A stretch of 64,000 nucleotides of DNA from Donghicola sp041224595 (GTDB lineage Bacteria > Pseudomonadota > Alphaproteobacteria > Rhodobacterales > Rhodobacteraceae). Every line of letters begins with the position of its first letter. Positions within the stretch are counted from its first letter, which is position 1. Position numbers and translations under genes: made by a program. Of the stretch, positions 7,829-16,733 are shown one piece after another. The notes below the pieces were generated by a model. That model saw nothing but the letters and a program-made list of their open reading frames with translations, made no database searches and was not told the DNA's origin. The DNA lies in assembly GCF_041224595.1 (NCBI RefSeq), contig NZ_JBGFGN010000157.1:124001-188000 (forward strand), read 5' to 3'.

Positions 7829-8635
7829 ATGTCAACAGCACTGATGGCCGGCAAGCGCGGCTTGATTATGGGCCTGGCGAACGACAAGTCGATCGCATGG
7901 GGCATCGCCCAAGCCTGCGCCGATGCGGGCGCCGAACTGGCCTTCTCTTACCAAGGCGAAGCGTTGCTCAAGCGCGTTGGCCCTCTGGCGGAGCAGCTTG
8001 GGTCGAACATCGTCCTGCCCTGCGACGTGAATGACGAAGCGTCGATCGACGCCCTGTTCGCCGAACTCGAAGCCAAATGGGGCAAGCTGGACTTTATCGT
8101 TCACGCCATCGGCTTCTCGGACAAGAGCGAGCTGCGCGGCCGCTACGTGGACACCACCCGCGGCAACTTCCAGATGACCATGGACATCTCGGTCTATTCC
8201 TTCACCGCTGTCATGCAGCGCGCGGAAAAGCTGATGACCGAAGGCGGCAGCGCTGTGACCCTGACCTACTATGGCGCAGAGCAGGTGATGCCCCACTACA
8301 ACGTCATGGGCGTGGCCAAAGCGGCATTGGAAGCGTCGGTCATGTATCTGGCCGAAGACCTGGGCAAGAAGAACATCCGCGTCAACGCGATCAGCGCTGG
8401 CCCGATCAAGACCTTGGCCGCCAGCGGCATCGGCGATTTCCGCTACATCATGAAGTGGAACGAATACAACTCGCCCCTGCGCCGCAACGTGACCATCGAA
8501 GATGTGGGCAAGTCGGCTCTGTACCTGCTGTCCGACCTCGGTAGTGGCGTGACCGGTGAAAACCTGCACGTCGATGCGGGCTACCATGTCGTCGGCATGA
8601 AGGCTGTCGACGCCCCTGACATCACCAAGGGCTAA
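7829..8635 (+). CDS. fabI: Enoyl-[acyl-carrier-protein] reductase (NADH)
   Basis: 268 residues. FabI carries out the last step of each fatty-acid elongation cycle, reducing the trans-2-enoyl-ACP double bond. It is a short-chain-dehydrogenase fold with the family's atypical nucleotide loop (GLANDKSIAWGIA, about 15-27), catalytic tyrosine and lysine spaced Tyr-X6-Lys in HYNVMGVAK (about 157-165), and the substrate-loop region ISAGPIKTLAASGI. A CDVNDE motif near residue 65 follows the adenine pocket. GGGGGATACCTC precedes the start. The stop is followed immediately by the ATG of the LysE-type gene, so the two are probably translated together. Confidence 0.97.
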   Translation: MSTALMAGKRGLIMGLANDKSIAWGIAQACADAGAELAFSYQGEALLKRVGPLAEQLGSNIVLPCDVNDEASIDALFAELEAKWGKLDFIVHAIGFSDKSELRGRYVDTTRGNFQMTMDISVYSFTAVMQRAEKLMTEGGSAVTLTYYGAEQVMPHYNVMGVAKAALEASVMYLAEDLGKKNIRVNAISAGPIKTLAASGIGDFRYIMKWNEYNSPLRRNVTIEDVGKSALYLLSDLGSGVTGENLHVDAGYHVVGMKAVDAPDITKG

Positions 8636-9247
8636 ATGCTCGCGGTTCTGATCCCTGTCTTCGCGGTCCACCTCGTGGCCGCGATGAGCCCCGGCCCGGC
8701 TGTCCTCATGACGGCGCGGGTCGCGATGCTTCGAGGGATGGCCTCTGCAACGGCACTCAGCTTCGGACTGGCGTTCGGCGCATGTTTCTGGGCCGCGTCC
8801 GCAATGCTCGGCCTTGCCGCCCTGTTCGAAGTCGCGCCCAAGCTTCTGATCGCGCTCAAGGTCGTCGGCGCGACCTACCTGATCTGGTGCGCCTACAAGA
8901 TGTGGCGCGGCGCGCGCCAATCCTTGGACCTCGGCACGGTCAAGGCGCCCAAAATCGCGCCTCTGCGGGCCATCGTCCTCGGGATCACCACCCAGCTTGC
9001 GAACCCCAAACCTGCGGTCTTCTTTGGCGCGGTCTTTGTGTCAGTCGTTCCACACGATGCTGACGTAACGACCTTTGCGGCAATCCTAATGATTGTCTTT
9101 TTCAACGAAGCGATCTGGAATATCTTCGTCGCTCGATTGTTTTCGCTCGAGACCACCCGCGCCGGATATATGCGCCTCAAGGCCCCGATCGACCGCATTC
9201 TTGGCGGCCTGCTCGCCGCACTCGGTCTCAAGATCGCCACGACCTGA
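8636..9247 (+). CDS. LysE/RhtB family amino-acid exporter
   Basis: 203 residues with about five to six hydrophobic helices. The N-terminus shows the family signature SPGPAVLMTARVAMLRGMASATALSFGLAFG, followed by a membrane-amphipathic LFEVAPKLLIALKVVGATYLIWCAYKMWRGAR and QLANPKPAVFFGAVFVSV, both typical of LysE/RhtB members. Such proteins export amino acids or related small metabolites across the inner membrane; the substrate here cannot be told. The start codon is contiguous with the fabI stop and gpt follows 13 bases on, so the three may form one operon without an obvious functional link. Confidence 0.9.
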   Translation: MLAVLIPVFAVHLVAAMSPGPAVLMTARVAMLRGMASATALSFGLAFGACFWAASAMLGLAALFEVAPKLLIALKVVGATYLIWCAYKMWRGARQSLDLGTVKAPKIAPLRAIVLGITTQLANPKPAVFFGAVFVSVVPHDADVTTFAAILMIVFFNEAIWNIFVARLFSLETTRAGYMRLKAPIDRILGGLLAALGLKIATT

Positions 9248-9260
9248 AGGATAACAACAA

Positions 9261-9761
9261 ATGACAGATCGTCTGCCCCACGAAAAAGGCTTCCACTTCA
9301 GCTGGGACCAACTGCACCGTGATGCCCGCGCACTTGCGTGGCGACTGCAAAGCGACGCCCCCGAAGACGGCTACAAGGCTGTGGTGGCGATCACCCGCGG
9401 CGGCATGGCCCCTGCGATGATCGTGGCCCGCGAACTGGACATCCGCACCGTCGATACGATCAGCGTCAAAAGCTACAACCACCAGACCCAGTCCGCACCG
9501 CAGGTGATCAAGTCCCCCGACATGGACATCATCGGCGACGGCACCGGCATCCTCGTAGTGGACGATCTGGTCGACACCGGCAAAACCCTCGAGGCCGTGC
9601 GAGCCCTGATGCCCAAGGCGCAGATCGCCACCGTTTACGCCAAGCCAATGGGCCGCCCGCAGGTGAACACCTTTGTCACCGAGGTCAGCCAGGACACGTG
9701 GATCTTCTTCCCGTGGGACATGGCGCTTCAGTACGTCGAACCCTACCGCGGCAAAGACTGA
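9261..9761 (+). CDS. gpt: Xanthine-guanine phosphoribosyltransferase
   Basis: 166 residues, the usual length for type I phosphoribosyltransferases of this group. It salvages guanine and xanthine to GMP and XMP with PRPP. The PRPP-binding motif is clear (ILVVDDLVDTGKTLE, about 93-107), and an early ITRGGMAPA contacts the ribose phosphate. The C-terminal WIFFPWDM is the family's purine-pocket end. A GAAGGATAACAACA site precedes the ATG. A strong terminator follows 10 bases after the stop. Confidence 0.93.
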   Translation: MTDRLPHEKGFHFSWDQLHRDARALAWRLQSDAPEDGYKAVVAITRGGMAPAMIVARELDIRTVDTISVKSYNHQTQSAPQVIKSPDMDIIGDGTGILVVDDLVDTGKTLEAVRALMPKAQIATVYAKPMGRPQVNTFVTEVSQDTWIFFPWDMALQYVEPYRGKD

Positions 9762-9771
9762 ACCAAACCTT

Positions 9772-9798
9772 AGGGCGCCCACATCAGGCGCCCTTTTT
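9772..9798 (+). terminator. Rho-independent terminator of gpt
   Basis: An 8-bp GC-rich stem AGGGCGCC/GGCGCCCT (9772-9779 and 9787-9794) with a 7-base loop, followed by a T run to 9798. It lies directly behind gpt. Confidence 0.9.
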
Positions 9799-9819
9799 CT
9801 TTGCCTCTCTTTCTTGGCC

Positions 9820-9876
9820 CGAAATACCCTCGGGGGTGAATTGGCGCCCCGCGCCAAGAGGGGGCAGACAGCCCCC
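9820..9876. repeat. Tandem small hairpins, REP-like palindromic element
   Basis: Behind the gpt terminator three short inverted repeats follow each other: CCC-TC-GGGGG near 9827-9836, TTGGCGC/GCGCCAA (9841-9857) and GGGGGC/GCCCCC (9860-9876). I recall similar CGAAATACC...GGGGGTGAATTGGCGC strings scattered in other Roseobacter genomes, but only one copy is in this window, so its repeat nature is unproven. Confidence 0.4.
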
Positions 9877-9998
9877 TGCCCCCGTCAAACATCCCCAAGC
9901 CCCCTTCAAATCCGCGCCAAACCGCCAGCACCGCTTGCGGCCCGCCCTGCGCTTGCTTAGACAGTGGCGGACAGAAATTTTTCAGGAGGGCGCGCATC

Positions 9999-11843
9999 AT
10001 GGCAAAAGCAGGCAAAGGCTCCAAAATCGTTGTCTGGGCTCTGGTGGGCGGGCTGATCGCCGGTCTTGGCGGGTTCGGTGTGACAAACTTTGGCGGAACC
10101 GTCGGCAATGTCGGCACCGTCGGCGACACCCCGATCCAGATCGAGGCCTACTCCCGCGCTCTGCGGGGCGAACTGGACGCGCTCTCGGCGCAGATGGGCT
10201 CTCCTGTCAGCTTTGCGGATGCCGCCGCGATGGGCATCGAACAGCGGGCCTTGGGGCAGGTCGTGATTGCTGCCACCCTCGATAACGAAGCGTCGGACAT
10301 CGGTGTCTCGGTCGGCGACGCCGCCGTGGCCGAGCAGATCTTTGCCATCCAGGGCTTTCAGGGCACCGACGGCGAATTCGACCGAGAGGCTTACAAGTTC
10401 GCGCTCGACCGCGCGGGCCTGACCGAGGCCGAGTTCGAATCGCAACTGCGCCGCGAAAGCGCCCGCACCTTCCTGCAGGGTGCCGTGACCGGCGGCATTC
10501 AAGCGTCGGACAACTATGTGAATTTGCTGCTGAACTACATCGGGCAGCAGCGCGACATCACCTATATCGTCATCAACTCGACCAGCCTGCCCGCCACGCA
10601 GCCCCTGCCCACGGACGCGCAGTTGCAGGCGTTCTATGACGAGAACATCGCTGACTTCACCCTGCCCGCGCGCAAGGGCATCACCTATGTCGAACTGACT
10701 CCCGTCATGCTGGCCGACACCGTCGAGTTGGACGAAGGCATCCTGCGCCAAGCCTACGAGGACAATCAGGACCGCTACTACACGCCCGAGCGCCGCTTGG
10801 TCGAACGTCTGGTCTTTCCCGATGCCGAGGCGGCCGAAGCTGCCAAGGCGCGGCTGGACAGCGGCGAGGCCACCTTTGAAGATCTGGCCGCCGATCGCGG
10901 TCTGGAACTGGCGGATATCGACCTTGGGGATGTGGCGCAGGACGATCTGGACGGCGCAGGCGAAGGTGTCTTTGCCGCCGAGGCCGACAGCGTAGTAGGC
11001 CCTCTGGACAGCAACTTTGGCCCTGCCCTGTTCCGCGTGAACGCCATCCTGCCAGAGCAATCGACCTCTTATGAAGAGGCCAAGCCCGACCTGCGCGACG
11101 AGTTCGCCATCGACCGCGCCCGCCGCGTGATCGAACAGCAGGCCGAGGATCTGAATGACATGCTCGCCGCTGGTGCCACTCTGGAAGAGGTCGCCGCAGA
11201 GACCGAAGCCACCCTTGGCACCATCGAGTATTACGACGGACTAGAGAGCGACATCGCGGGCTACGAAGAGTTCCGCCGCGTGGCCAATGGCCTGACCGTA
11301 GATGACTTCCCCGAGATCCACGAGCTAAGCGATGGCGGCATCTTTGCTGCCCGTGTCGATGGCGATCTGGAGCCCAGCCCCATCCCGCTGGAAGACGTGC
11401 GCGCCGAAGTCGTACTGGCATGGCAAACCGCCGAAATGATGGACGAGCTGCGGACCCGCGCCGAAGCCCTGCAAGCTGCGCTCGACGCCGGTGACATGGC
11501 CGCGCTGGACGAGGTGGAAATCCAAACCGCCGAGAATGTGGGCCGTGGCCAGATGCTGCCGAACACCCCCGCCAGCCTGAACAACCACATCTTCGAAATG
11601 GAAGAAGGCGCGGTTGATCTGGTCGAGGGCGCGGAAAAGGTCGTGATCGTGCGCCTTGATGGTGTCTCGGACCCCGACATGGAGTCCGAAGAGGTCACCC
11701 AGATGCGCGGCTTTCTAGAGCAGCAGGCGGCGTCCCAGACCGCAGAGGCGCTGTTCCAAGCCTATCTCGAAGCCCTGCGCAGTGATGCGGGCGTCGAACT
11801 GAATCAGGCCGCGCTCAACGCGGTCAAAGCCCAGTTTCAATAA
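9999..11843 (+). CDS. PpiD/SurA-like periplasmic peptidyl-prolyl isomerase, membrane-anchored
   Basis: 614 residues. A single membrane anchor at about residues 10-32 (IVVWALVGGLIAGLGGFGVTNF) is followed by a SurA N-terminal-like helical region (about 40-200), a parvulin-type region (about 240-370) with LVERLVFPDAEAAEAAKARLDSG and a GPLDSNFGPALFRV stretch, and a long C-terminal helical part. This is the SurA_N_3/PpiD architecture of chaperones that help outer-membrane and periplasmic proteins fold. It lies 15 bases upstream of trpE and is probably read with it, though the two functions are unrelated. AGGAGGGCGC upstream supports the ATG at 9999. Catalytic PPIase activity is uncertain because parvulin domains in PpiD are often inactive. 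Confidence 0.88.
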   Translation: MAKAGKGSKIVVWALVGGLIAGLGGFGVTNFGGTVGNVGTVGDTPIQIEAYSRALRGELDALSAQMGSPVSFADAAAMGIEQRALGQVVIAATLDNEASDIGVSVGDAAVAEQIFAIQGFQGTDGEFDREAYKFALDRAGLTEAEFESQLRRESARTFLQGAVTGGIQASDNYVNLLLNYIGQQRDITYIVINSTSLPATQPLPTDAQLQAFYDENIADFTLPARKGITYVELTPVMLADTVELDEGILRQAYEDNQDRYYTPERRLVERLVFPDAEAAEAAKARLDSGEATFEDLAADRGLELADIDLGDVAQDDLDGAGEGVFAAEADSVVGPLDSNFGPALFRVNAILPEQSTSYEEAKPDLRDEFAIDRARRVIEQQAEDLNDMLAAGATLEEVAAETEATLGTIEYYDGLESDIAGYEEFRRVANGLTVDDFPEIHELSDGGIFAARVDGDLEPSPIPLEDVRAEVVLAWQTAEMMDELRTRAEALQAALDAGDMAALDEVEIQTAENVGRGQMLPNTPASLNNHIFEMEEGAVDLVEGAEKVVIVRLDGVSDPDMESEEVTQMRGFLEQQAASQTAEALFQAYLEALRSDAGVELNQAALNAVKAQFQ

Positions 11844-11858
11844 GAAAGGTCCGCAGCC

Positions 11859-13364
11859 GTGGCTCTGACCCCCGATTTTGACAGTTTTGCACAGGCCTAC
11901 GAGGCCGGAGAGCATCAAGTCGTTTACACCCGCCTCGCCGCAGACCTCGACACGCCTGTGTCGCTGATGATGAAGCTGGCAGGCGATGCGCCTGACGCGT
12001 TCGTTCTGGAATCCGTGACCGGCGGCGAAGTGCGCGGTCGCTATTCGATCATCGGCATGAAGCCCGACATTATCTGGGAATGCCGTGGCACCGCGTCACG
12101 CATCAACCGTCAGGCCCGTTTCGACCCCACCGCATGGGAAGAGCAATCTGACGCGCCTTTGGACGCTTTGCGCCACCTGATCGCGGAGTCGCGCATCGAT
12201 TTGCCAGCAGATCTGCCCGCGGCGTCTGCGGGTCTGTTCGGCTATCTGGGCTATGACATGATCCGTCTGGTGGAGCACCTGCCCAACGTGAACCCTGACC
12301 CGCTGGGTCTGCCCGATGCCCGCCTGATGCGCCCCACCGTGGTCGCCGTTCTGGACGGTGTCAAAGGCGAGGTCACGCTGGTCAGCCCTGCTTGGGTCAC
12401 GCCCGGCCTGTCGGCCCGCGCGGCCTATGCCCAAGCGGCCGAGCGTGTGATGGACGCCCTGCGCGATCTGGACCGCCCTGCTCACGCCCCCCGCGATCTG
12501 GGAGAGGCGCAGCAACTGGGTGAGCTGACCTCGAACTTCACCAAAGAGGGCTATTTCGCCGCCATCGAAAAGGCCAAGGAATACATCCGCGCCGGTGACA
12601 TCTTCCAAGTGGTGCCGTCCCAGCGCTGGACGCAGGATTTCCCCCTGCCCCCGTTTGCTTTGTATCGCAGCTTGCGCCGCACAAACCCTTCGCCGTTTAT
12701 GTTCTACTTCAACTTCGGCGGATTTCAGGTGGTTGGCGCATCGCCGGAAATTCTGGTGCGTGTGTTCGACAACGAGGTCACCATCCGCCCCATCGCAGGC
12801 ACCCGTCCCCGCGGCGCAACACCGGCCGAGGACGACGCGTTGGAAGCCGATCTCTTGGCTGACAAGAAGGAATTGGCAGAGCACCTGATGCTGCTGGATC
12901 TGGGACGGAACGATACGGGCAAGGTGTCCAAGATCGGGACGGTAAAGCCGACCGAAGAGTTTATCGTCGAGCGGTATAGCCATGTGATGCACATCGTGTC
13001 GAACGTGGTGGGCGAATTGTCAGAAGACAAGGATGCCTTGGCGGCGCTCTTGTCGGGGATGCCTGCGGGGACGGTTTCGGGGGCGCCGAAGGTGCGCGCG
13101 ATGGAGATCATCGACGAGCTGGAGCCGGAGAAACGCGGCGTCTATGCGGGCGGTCTGGGCTACTTTAGCGCCAATGGGGATATGGACATGTGTATCGCCC
13201 TGCGCACCGCCGTCGTGAAGGACAAAAAGCTGTATATTCAAGCAGGTGGCGGGGTTGTCTACGACTCTGATCCCGAGGCGGAGTATCAGGAGACGGTCAA
13301 CAAATCCAAGGCGATCAAGCGCGCGGCAGAGGATGCGGCGCGGTTTACCGGCGGGAATTCCTAA
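11859..13364 (+). CDS. trpE: Anthranilate synthase component I
   Basis: 501 residues with a GTG start at 11859 preceded by AAGAAAGG. TrpE converts chorismate and ammonia (from TrpG) to anthranilate, the first step of tryptophan synthesis. Visible marks are the N-terminal LESVTGGEVRGRYSIIG region around the tryptophan feedback site, NPSPFMFYF, the chorismate-binding run IRPIAGTRPRG, LLDLGRNDTGKVSKIG and VSGAPKVRAMEIIDELEPEKRGVYAGG. It is separated from trpGDC by the minus-strand deacetylase gene, an arrangement that splits the trp genes into two blocks. I see no leader peptide rich in tryptophan codons upstream; ppiD precedes closely. Confidence 0.97.
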   Translation: MALTPDFDSFAQAYEAGEHQVVYTRLAADLDTPVSLMMKLAGDAPDAFVLESVTGGEVRGRYSIIGMKPDIIWECRGTASRINRQARFDPTAWEEQSDAPLDALRHLIAESRIDLPADLPAASAGLFGYLGYDMIRLVEHLPNVNPDPLGLPDARLMRPTVVAVLDGVKGEVTLVSPAWVTPGLSARAAYAQAAERVMDALRDLDRPAHAPRDLGEAQQLGELTSNFTKEGYFAAIEKAKEYIRAGDIFQVVPSQRWTQDFPLPPFALYRSLRRTNPSPFMFYFNFGGFQVVGASPEILVRVFDNEVTIRPIAGTRPRGATPAEDDALEADLLADKKELAEHLMLLDLGRNDTGKVSKIGTVKPTEEFIVERYSHVMHIVSNVVGELSEDKDALAALLSGMPAGTVSGAPKVRAMEIIDELEPEKRGVYAGGLGYFSANGDMDMCIALRTAVVKDKKLYIQAGGGVVYDSDPEAEYQETVNKSKAIKRAAEDAARFTGGNS

Positions 13365-13412
13365 CCGGTTTTTCACCGTCCGGCGTGGTTGCTTGTGGCA
13401 ACCGGATCGACA

Positions 13413-13439
13413 TGAGTATTTTACGCAAAAAGAAGCGGG
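13413..13439 (+). repeat. Short dispersed repeat, copy 1
   Basis: The string TGAGTATTT-N4-CAAAAAGAAG lies behind trpE, and a second copy with the same spacing is at 46133-46160 behind tkt. Nineteen fixed positions match. It partly overlaps the terminator that follows. Confidence 0.55.
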
Positions 13440-13463
13440 CAGTCCGGAGATGGGCTGCCCGCT
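13434..13463. terminator. Bidirectional terminator between trpE and the deacetylase gene
   Basis: A perfect 9-bp inverted repeat AGCGGGCAG/CTGCCCGCT (13434-13442 and 13455-13463) lies between convergent genes. On the minus strand it is followed by TCTTTTTG and on the plus strand by TTGCTTT, so it can serve both, better for the minus strand. Confidence 0.75.
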
Positions 13464-13537
13464 TTGCTTTGGAAAATTCAGGGTCTTGATCGCGTCTGGT
13501 TTGCGTATGGCAAACGTACTGACGTGGCCGCCTGACG

Positions 13538-14968
13538 TTACTCGGTCACGCTTTTCTTGAGGACGGCCGAGACGGGCGCGAGGGCGACTTGGCTGGCGCG
13601 GTCTTGGAGGGCCCAGATCAGGAGGGCCGAGATGGTTTCGGGGCGCAGGCGGGTCAGGACGACGACGCCCTCTTCGGCTTGGCGGGCGCGGAAGGCCGCA
13701 TTGTCGAGGAAGCGGCGGATGACGTCGGCGTTCTGATCCTTGCCATCCAGATCGCGGAAGATCGAGGCGGCGGGAACACCCTCTTGGACGGCCACTTTTT
13801 GCGCGGTGTTCAGGCCCTTGGGCTGGAGGACGAGGCCGTAGCCGCTGTCGGCCAGAACGGCGGTGACCTGATCGGTCAGCTCGCGGCTTTGCTGGAGCGA
13901 GGCGTCGTCCGCTTCGAGCAGGCCGATGGCTTCGGGGACCGCGCCGAAAATGGCGCCGAGGGCGACTTCGGCATCGGTGGGGCCTGCGCCTTGGGGGAAG
14001 TTCGCGGTGGCAAGCACTTCGAAACCCGCGTCGCGGTAAGCCTGCATCCGCTGGAGCGCGTCAGGGGCCAGCGCGTCGATGGCGATGGTGATCGGATAGG
14101 GGAAGTCGCGCAGGACTTGGGGGCCGAGAGCCGTGCCGGGGGTGTCGATCAGGACGATGGACATGAGCGGGCGGTCCGCAGGGATGGAAAACTCCGTGCT
14201 ATAGACCGACAGGGGCAGCACGTTTGCTTGCAGGGTCGGTGTGCTGTCGGCCTCGGCAGCGCGGCGAGCGTCGATCAGGTTACCCGCCGGTTCGGGCAGG
14301 CCCGGTTCCGGGGTCTGGGCAAGATCAATGGCTTCGGGCTGGACAGGAGGGAGTTCGGGCGCGGTGTCAGAGACTATGGGGGCTGCGTCGGTGCGGTCCG
14401 GTGTGGCCTCTGGCGCTGCGGGGTCCGGCGCGGACTCTGCATCCGCCATATCCTCTTCCGACATGTCCGTTTCGGGCGCGTCTTCTGGTGCCTCGGGCTC
14501 GGGCGCAGCAAAGCTCTCGGGTTCAGGCGCGGGTTCAGCCTCGGTCACTTCGGGCTGCTCTGGCGTCTCGGACGTTTCGGGCTGAGGATCCGGCGCGATG
14601 TCGGGCGCGGAGGACTCTTCGATCGCAGGTTCAGAGGCCGGCTGGTCCGGCGCGTCGGAGATGTCAGGATCGGGCAGGTTTTCGACCTTGGGCTCTTCGG
14701 CCTCGGGCGCTTCGGCCCCTGCGTCGGGGTCGATTTCGGTCACGATGGGCGTGGGCAAATCCTGGGCCATCGGGTCTTCGGCCGGCATCGGCAGAGGCGC
14801 GGCCTCCTCGACCGGATCAGAGACCGGTGCGGGTTGCGCCTCTTCGACGGGGATTTCGGGCAGATTTGCTGCCTGCTCGGGGACGTCCGACAGCAAAGAC
14901 ACCGTGACAGCCCCTGCCACGGACACGAATGTGCCCCAGACCACTCCGTTCCAGAATCCGCTAGCCAC
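13538..14968 (-). CDS. Divergent polysaccharide deacetylase (YibQ/DUF610 family) with long acidic Pro-rich linker
   Basis: 476 residues, GTG start at 14968 with GGAGG eight bases upstream. Residues 8-27 form a membrane anchor or uncleaved signal. From about 30 to 240 the chain is low-complexity, rich in Glu, Pro, Ala and Asp, as in periplasm-spanning linkers. The C-terminal part (about 267-476) begins MSIVLIDTPGTALGPQVLRDFPYPITIAIDAL and fits the divergent polysaccharide deacetylase domain. The usual metal-ligand motifs of classical deacetylases are not obvious, as is normal in this subfamily. A role in cell-envelope glycan or septum metabolism is inferred from the family. It is convergent with trpE and divergent from trpG. 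Confidence 0.85.
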   Translation of the reverse strand: MASGFWNGVVWGTFVSVAGAVTVSLLSDVPEQAANLPEIPVEEAQPAPVSDPVEEAAPLPMPAEDPMAQDLPTPIVTEIDPDAGAEAPEAEEPKVENLPDPDISDAPDQPASEPAIEESSAPDIAPDPQPETSETPEQPEVTEAEPAPEPESFAAPEPEAPEDAPETDMSEEDMADAESAPDPAAPEATPDRTDAAPIVSDTAPELPPVQPEAIDLAQTPEPGLPEPAGNLIDARRAAEADSTPTLQANVLPLSVYSTEFSIPADRPLMSIVLIDTPGTALGPQVLRDFPYPITIAIDALAPDALQRMQAYRDAGFEVLATANFPQGAGPTDAEVALGAIFGAVPEAIGLLEADDASLQQSRELTDQVTAVLADSGYGLVLQPKGLNTAQKVAVQEGVPAASIFRDLDGKDQNADVIRRFLDNAAFRARQAEEGVVVLTRLRPETISALLIWALQDRASQVALAPVSAVLKKSVTE

Positions 14969-15135
14969 TGCCCACCTCCGTTATGGTTTCCGCATTAGCG
15001 GCAGACCTCCCCGCACCTGCAAGAGGAAATCCCTGACTTAATGCTTGGTCGCGCCCTTGACGCCGCTTGCCAAGCCTGAACATGTATACCCCGACCCGCA
15101 CAGGGGGCTCTACCCATTTATTCAAAGGTCTGCCC

Positions 15136-15717
15136 ATGCTCTTGCTGATCGATAACTATGACAGCTTTACTTACAATCTGGTTCACTATCTAGGTGAATT
15201 GGGCGCAGATGTTGTCGTCAAGCGTAATGATGCGCTGGATGTGCAACAGGCTATGGCGTTGAAACCGGCGGGAATTCTGTTGTCACCCGGCCCGTGCGAT
15301 CCCGATCAGGCTGGAATTTGCCTCGCCTTGACCGAGGCCGCTGCTGAAACCAAAACTCCCCTAATGGGGGTCTGTTTGGGCCATCAAACGATTGGTCAGG
15401 CTTTTGGGGGTAATGTGGTGCGATGCCACGAGATTGTGCACGGTAAGATGGGAGCGATGCATCACACCGGTAAAGGGCTGTTCGCTGGCCTGCCCTCGCC
15501 CTTTGAGGCGACGCGCTATCACTCGTTGATTGTGGAGCGCGGGACCCTGCCCGACTGTCTGGAAGTGACCGCAGAGCTGGAGGACGGGACCATCATGGGT
15601 CTGCAGCACAAAGAGCTGCCGATTCACGGCGTCCAGTTCCACCCCGAGTCGATTGCCAGCCAGCACGGCCACGCCCTGCTGCAGAACTTTTTGAACGATA
15701 TGAAGGTACCCGCATGA
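15136..15717 (+). CDS. trpG: Anthranilate synthase component II (glutamine amidotransferase)
   Basis: 193 residues from the ATG at 15136, which has AAAGG upstream and gives the family N-terminus MLLLIDNYDSFTYNLVHYLG; an in-frame ATG 69 bases earlier is not needed. TrpG releases ammonia from glutamine for TrpE. The catalytic triad is visible: the nucleophilic cysteine in GVCLGHQ (about residue 79) and the His/Glu pair in FHPES near residue 172. The oxyanion strand LLSPGPCDPDQAG is also present. It can also serve para-aminobenzoate synthesis in bacteria with only one such subunit. The stop overlaps trpD by four bases. Confidence 0.96.
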   Translation: MLLLIDNYDSFTYNLVHYLGELGADVVVKRNDALDVQQAMALKPAGILLSPGPCDPDQAGICLALTEAAAETKTPLMGVCLGHQTIGQAFGGNVVRCHEIVHGKMGAMHHTGKGLFAGLPSPFEATRYHSLIVERGTLPDCLEVTAELEDGTIMGLQHKELPIHGVQFHPESIASQHGHALLQNFLNDMKVPA

Positions 15718-16733
15718 CCGATGCCATCAAGCCGCTGATCTACGCCGCGTCCGAAGGCCCCCTGAGCCGCGCTCAGGCCAACGCGGCGTTCGAGATCCTG
15801 TTCGAGGGTCAGGCGACTCCGGCGCAGGTGGCTGGTTTGCTGATGTCGATGCGCGCGCGCGGCGAGGCTGTGTCGGAATATGCGGCGGCGGCAGCAGCGA
15901 TGCGCGCCAAGTGTGTACCGGTGTCGGCGCCCGAAGGCGCGATGGACATCGTGGGCACGGGCGGCGACGGGATGGGCACGCTGAACATCAGCACCGCGAC
16001 GGCTTTCGTTGTGGCGGGCGCTGGCGTTCCTGTGGCCAAGCACGGCAACCGCAAGCTGTCGTCCAAGGCGGGTGCGGCGGATGCTCTGGCCGTTCTGGGC
16101 ATTGAGGTGATGGTCGAAGCGGACGTGGTCGAAAAGGCCATCGCCGAGGCGGGCATCGGCTTTATGATGGCCCCCATGCACCATCCCGCGATGAAGCACG
16201 TGATGCCTGTGCGGACCGAGTTGGGTTGCAAGACGATTTTCAACATTCTGGGGCCGCTGACCAACCCTGCAGGCGTGAAGCGCCAGCTGACAGGGGCTTT
16301 TGCGGTCGATCTGATTCACCCCATGGCCGAGACCCTGCAACAGCTTGGGTCCGAGAAGGCATGGCTGGTGCACGGCTCTGACGGCACGGACGAGATCGCG
16401 ATCACCGGCACCACCGCCGTGGCTGCGCTGGAAAACGGCACCATCCACAGCCGTGAAATCCACCCAGAGGATGCGGGCCTGCCCGTGCATCCGCTGAAGG
16501 AGATCCTTGGCGGCACGCCCGAGGAAAACGGCAAAGCGATGCTGGATCTGTTTGCCGGTCAGGCGGGCGCCTATCGCGATGCGGTTCTGCTGAATGCGGC
16601 GGCGGCCTTGATCGTGGCGGACAAAGCCGCAGATCTGAAAGAAGGCGTCGCCATCGCGGCGGAAAGCATCGACAGCGGCGCGGCCAAACGGGCCGTGGAC
16701 GCGCTCGCAAAAATCACATCGGGGGCAGCATGA
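15714..16733 (+). CDS. trpD: Anthranilate phosphoribosyltransferase
   Basis: 339 residues. It joins anthranilate to PRPP, the second tryptophan step. Family marks are the PRPP-binding GTGGDGMGTLNIST (about 80-93), VAKHGNRKLSSKAGAADALAVLG (about 105-127), MHHPAMKHVMPVRTELG and FNILGPLTNPAG. The ATGA overlap with trpG (15714-15717) and a further overlap with trpC show strict translational coupling in trpGDC. Nothing is unusual in length or motifs. Confidence 0.97.
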   Translation: MTDAIKPLIYAASEGPLSRAQANAAFEILFEGQATPAQVAGLLMSMRARGEAVSEYAAAAAAMRAKCVPVSAPEGAMDIVGTGGDGMGTLNISTATAFVVAGAGVPVAKHGNRKLSSKAGAADALAVLGIEVMVEADVVEKAIAEAGIGFMMAPMHHPAMKHVMPVRTELGCKTIFNILGPLTNPAGVKRQLTGAFAVDLIHPMAETLQQLGSEKAWLVHGSDGTDEIAITGTTAVAALENGTIHSREIHPEDAGLPVHPLKEILGGTPEENGKAMLDLFAGQAGAYRDAVLLNAAAALIVADKAADLKEGVAIAAESIDSGAAKRAVDALAKITSGAA

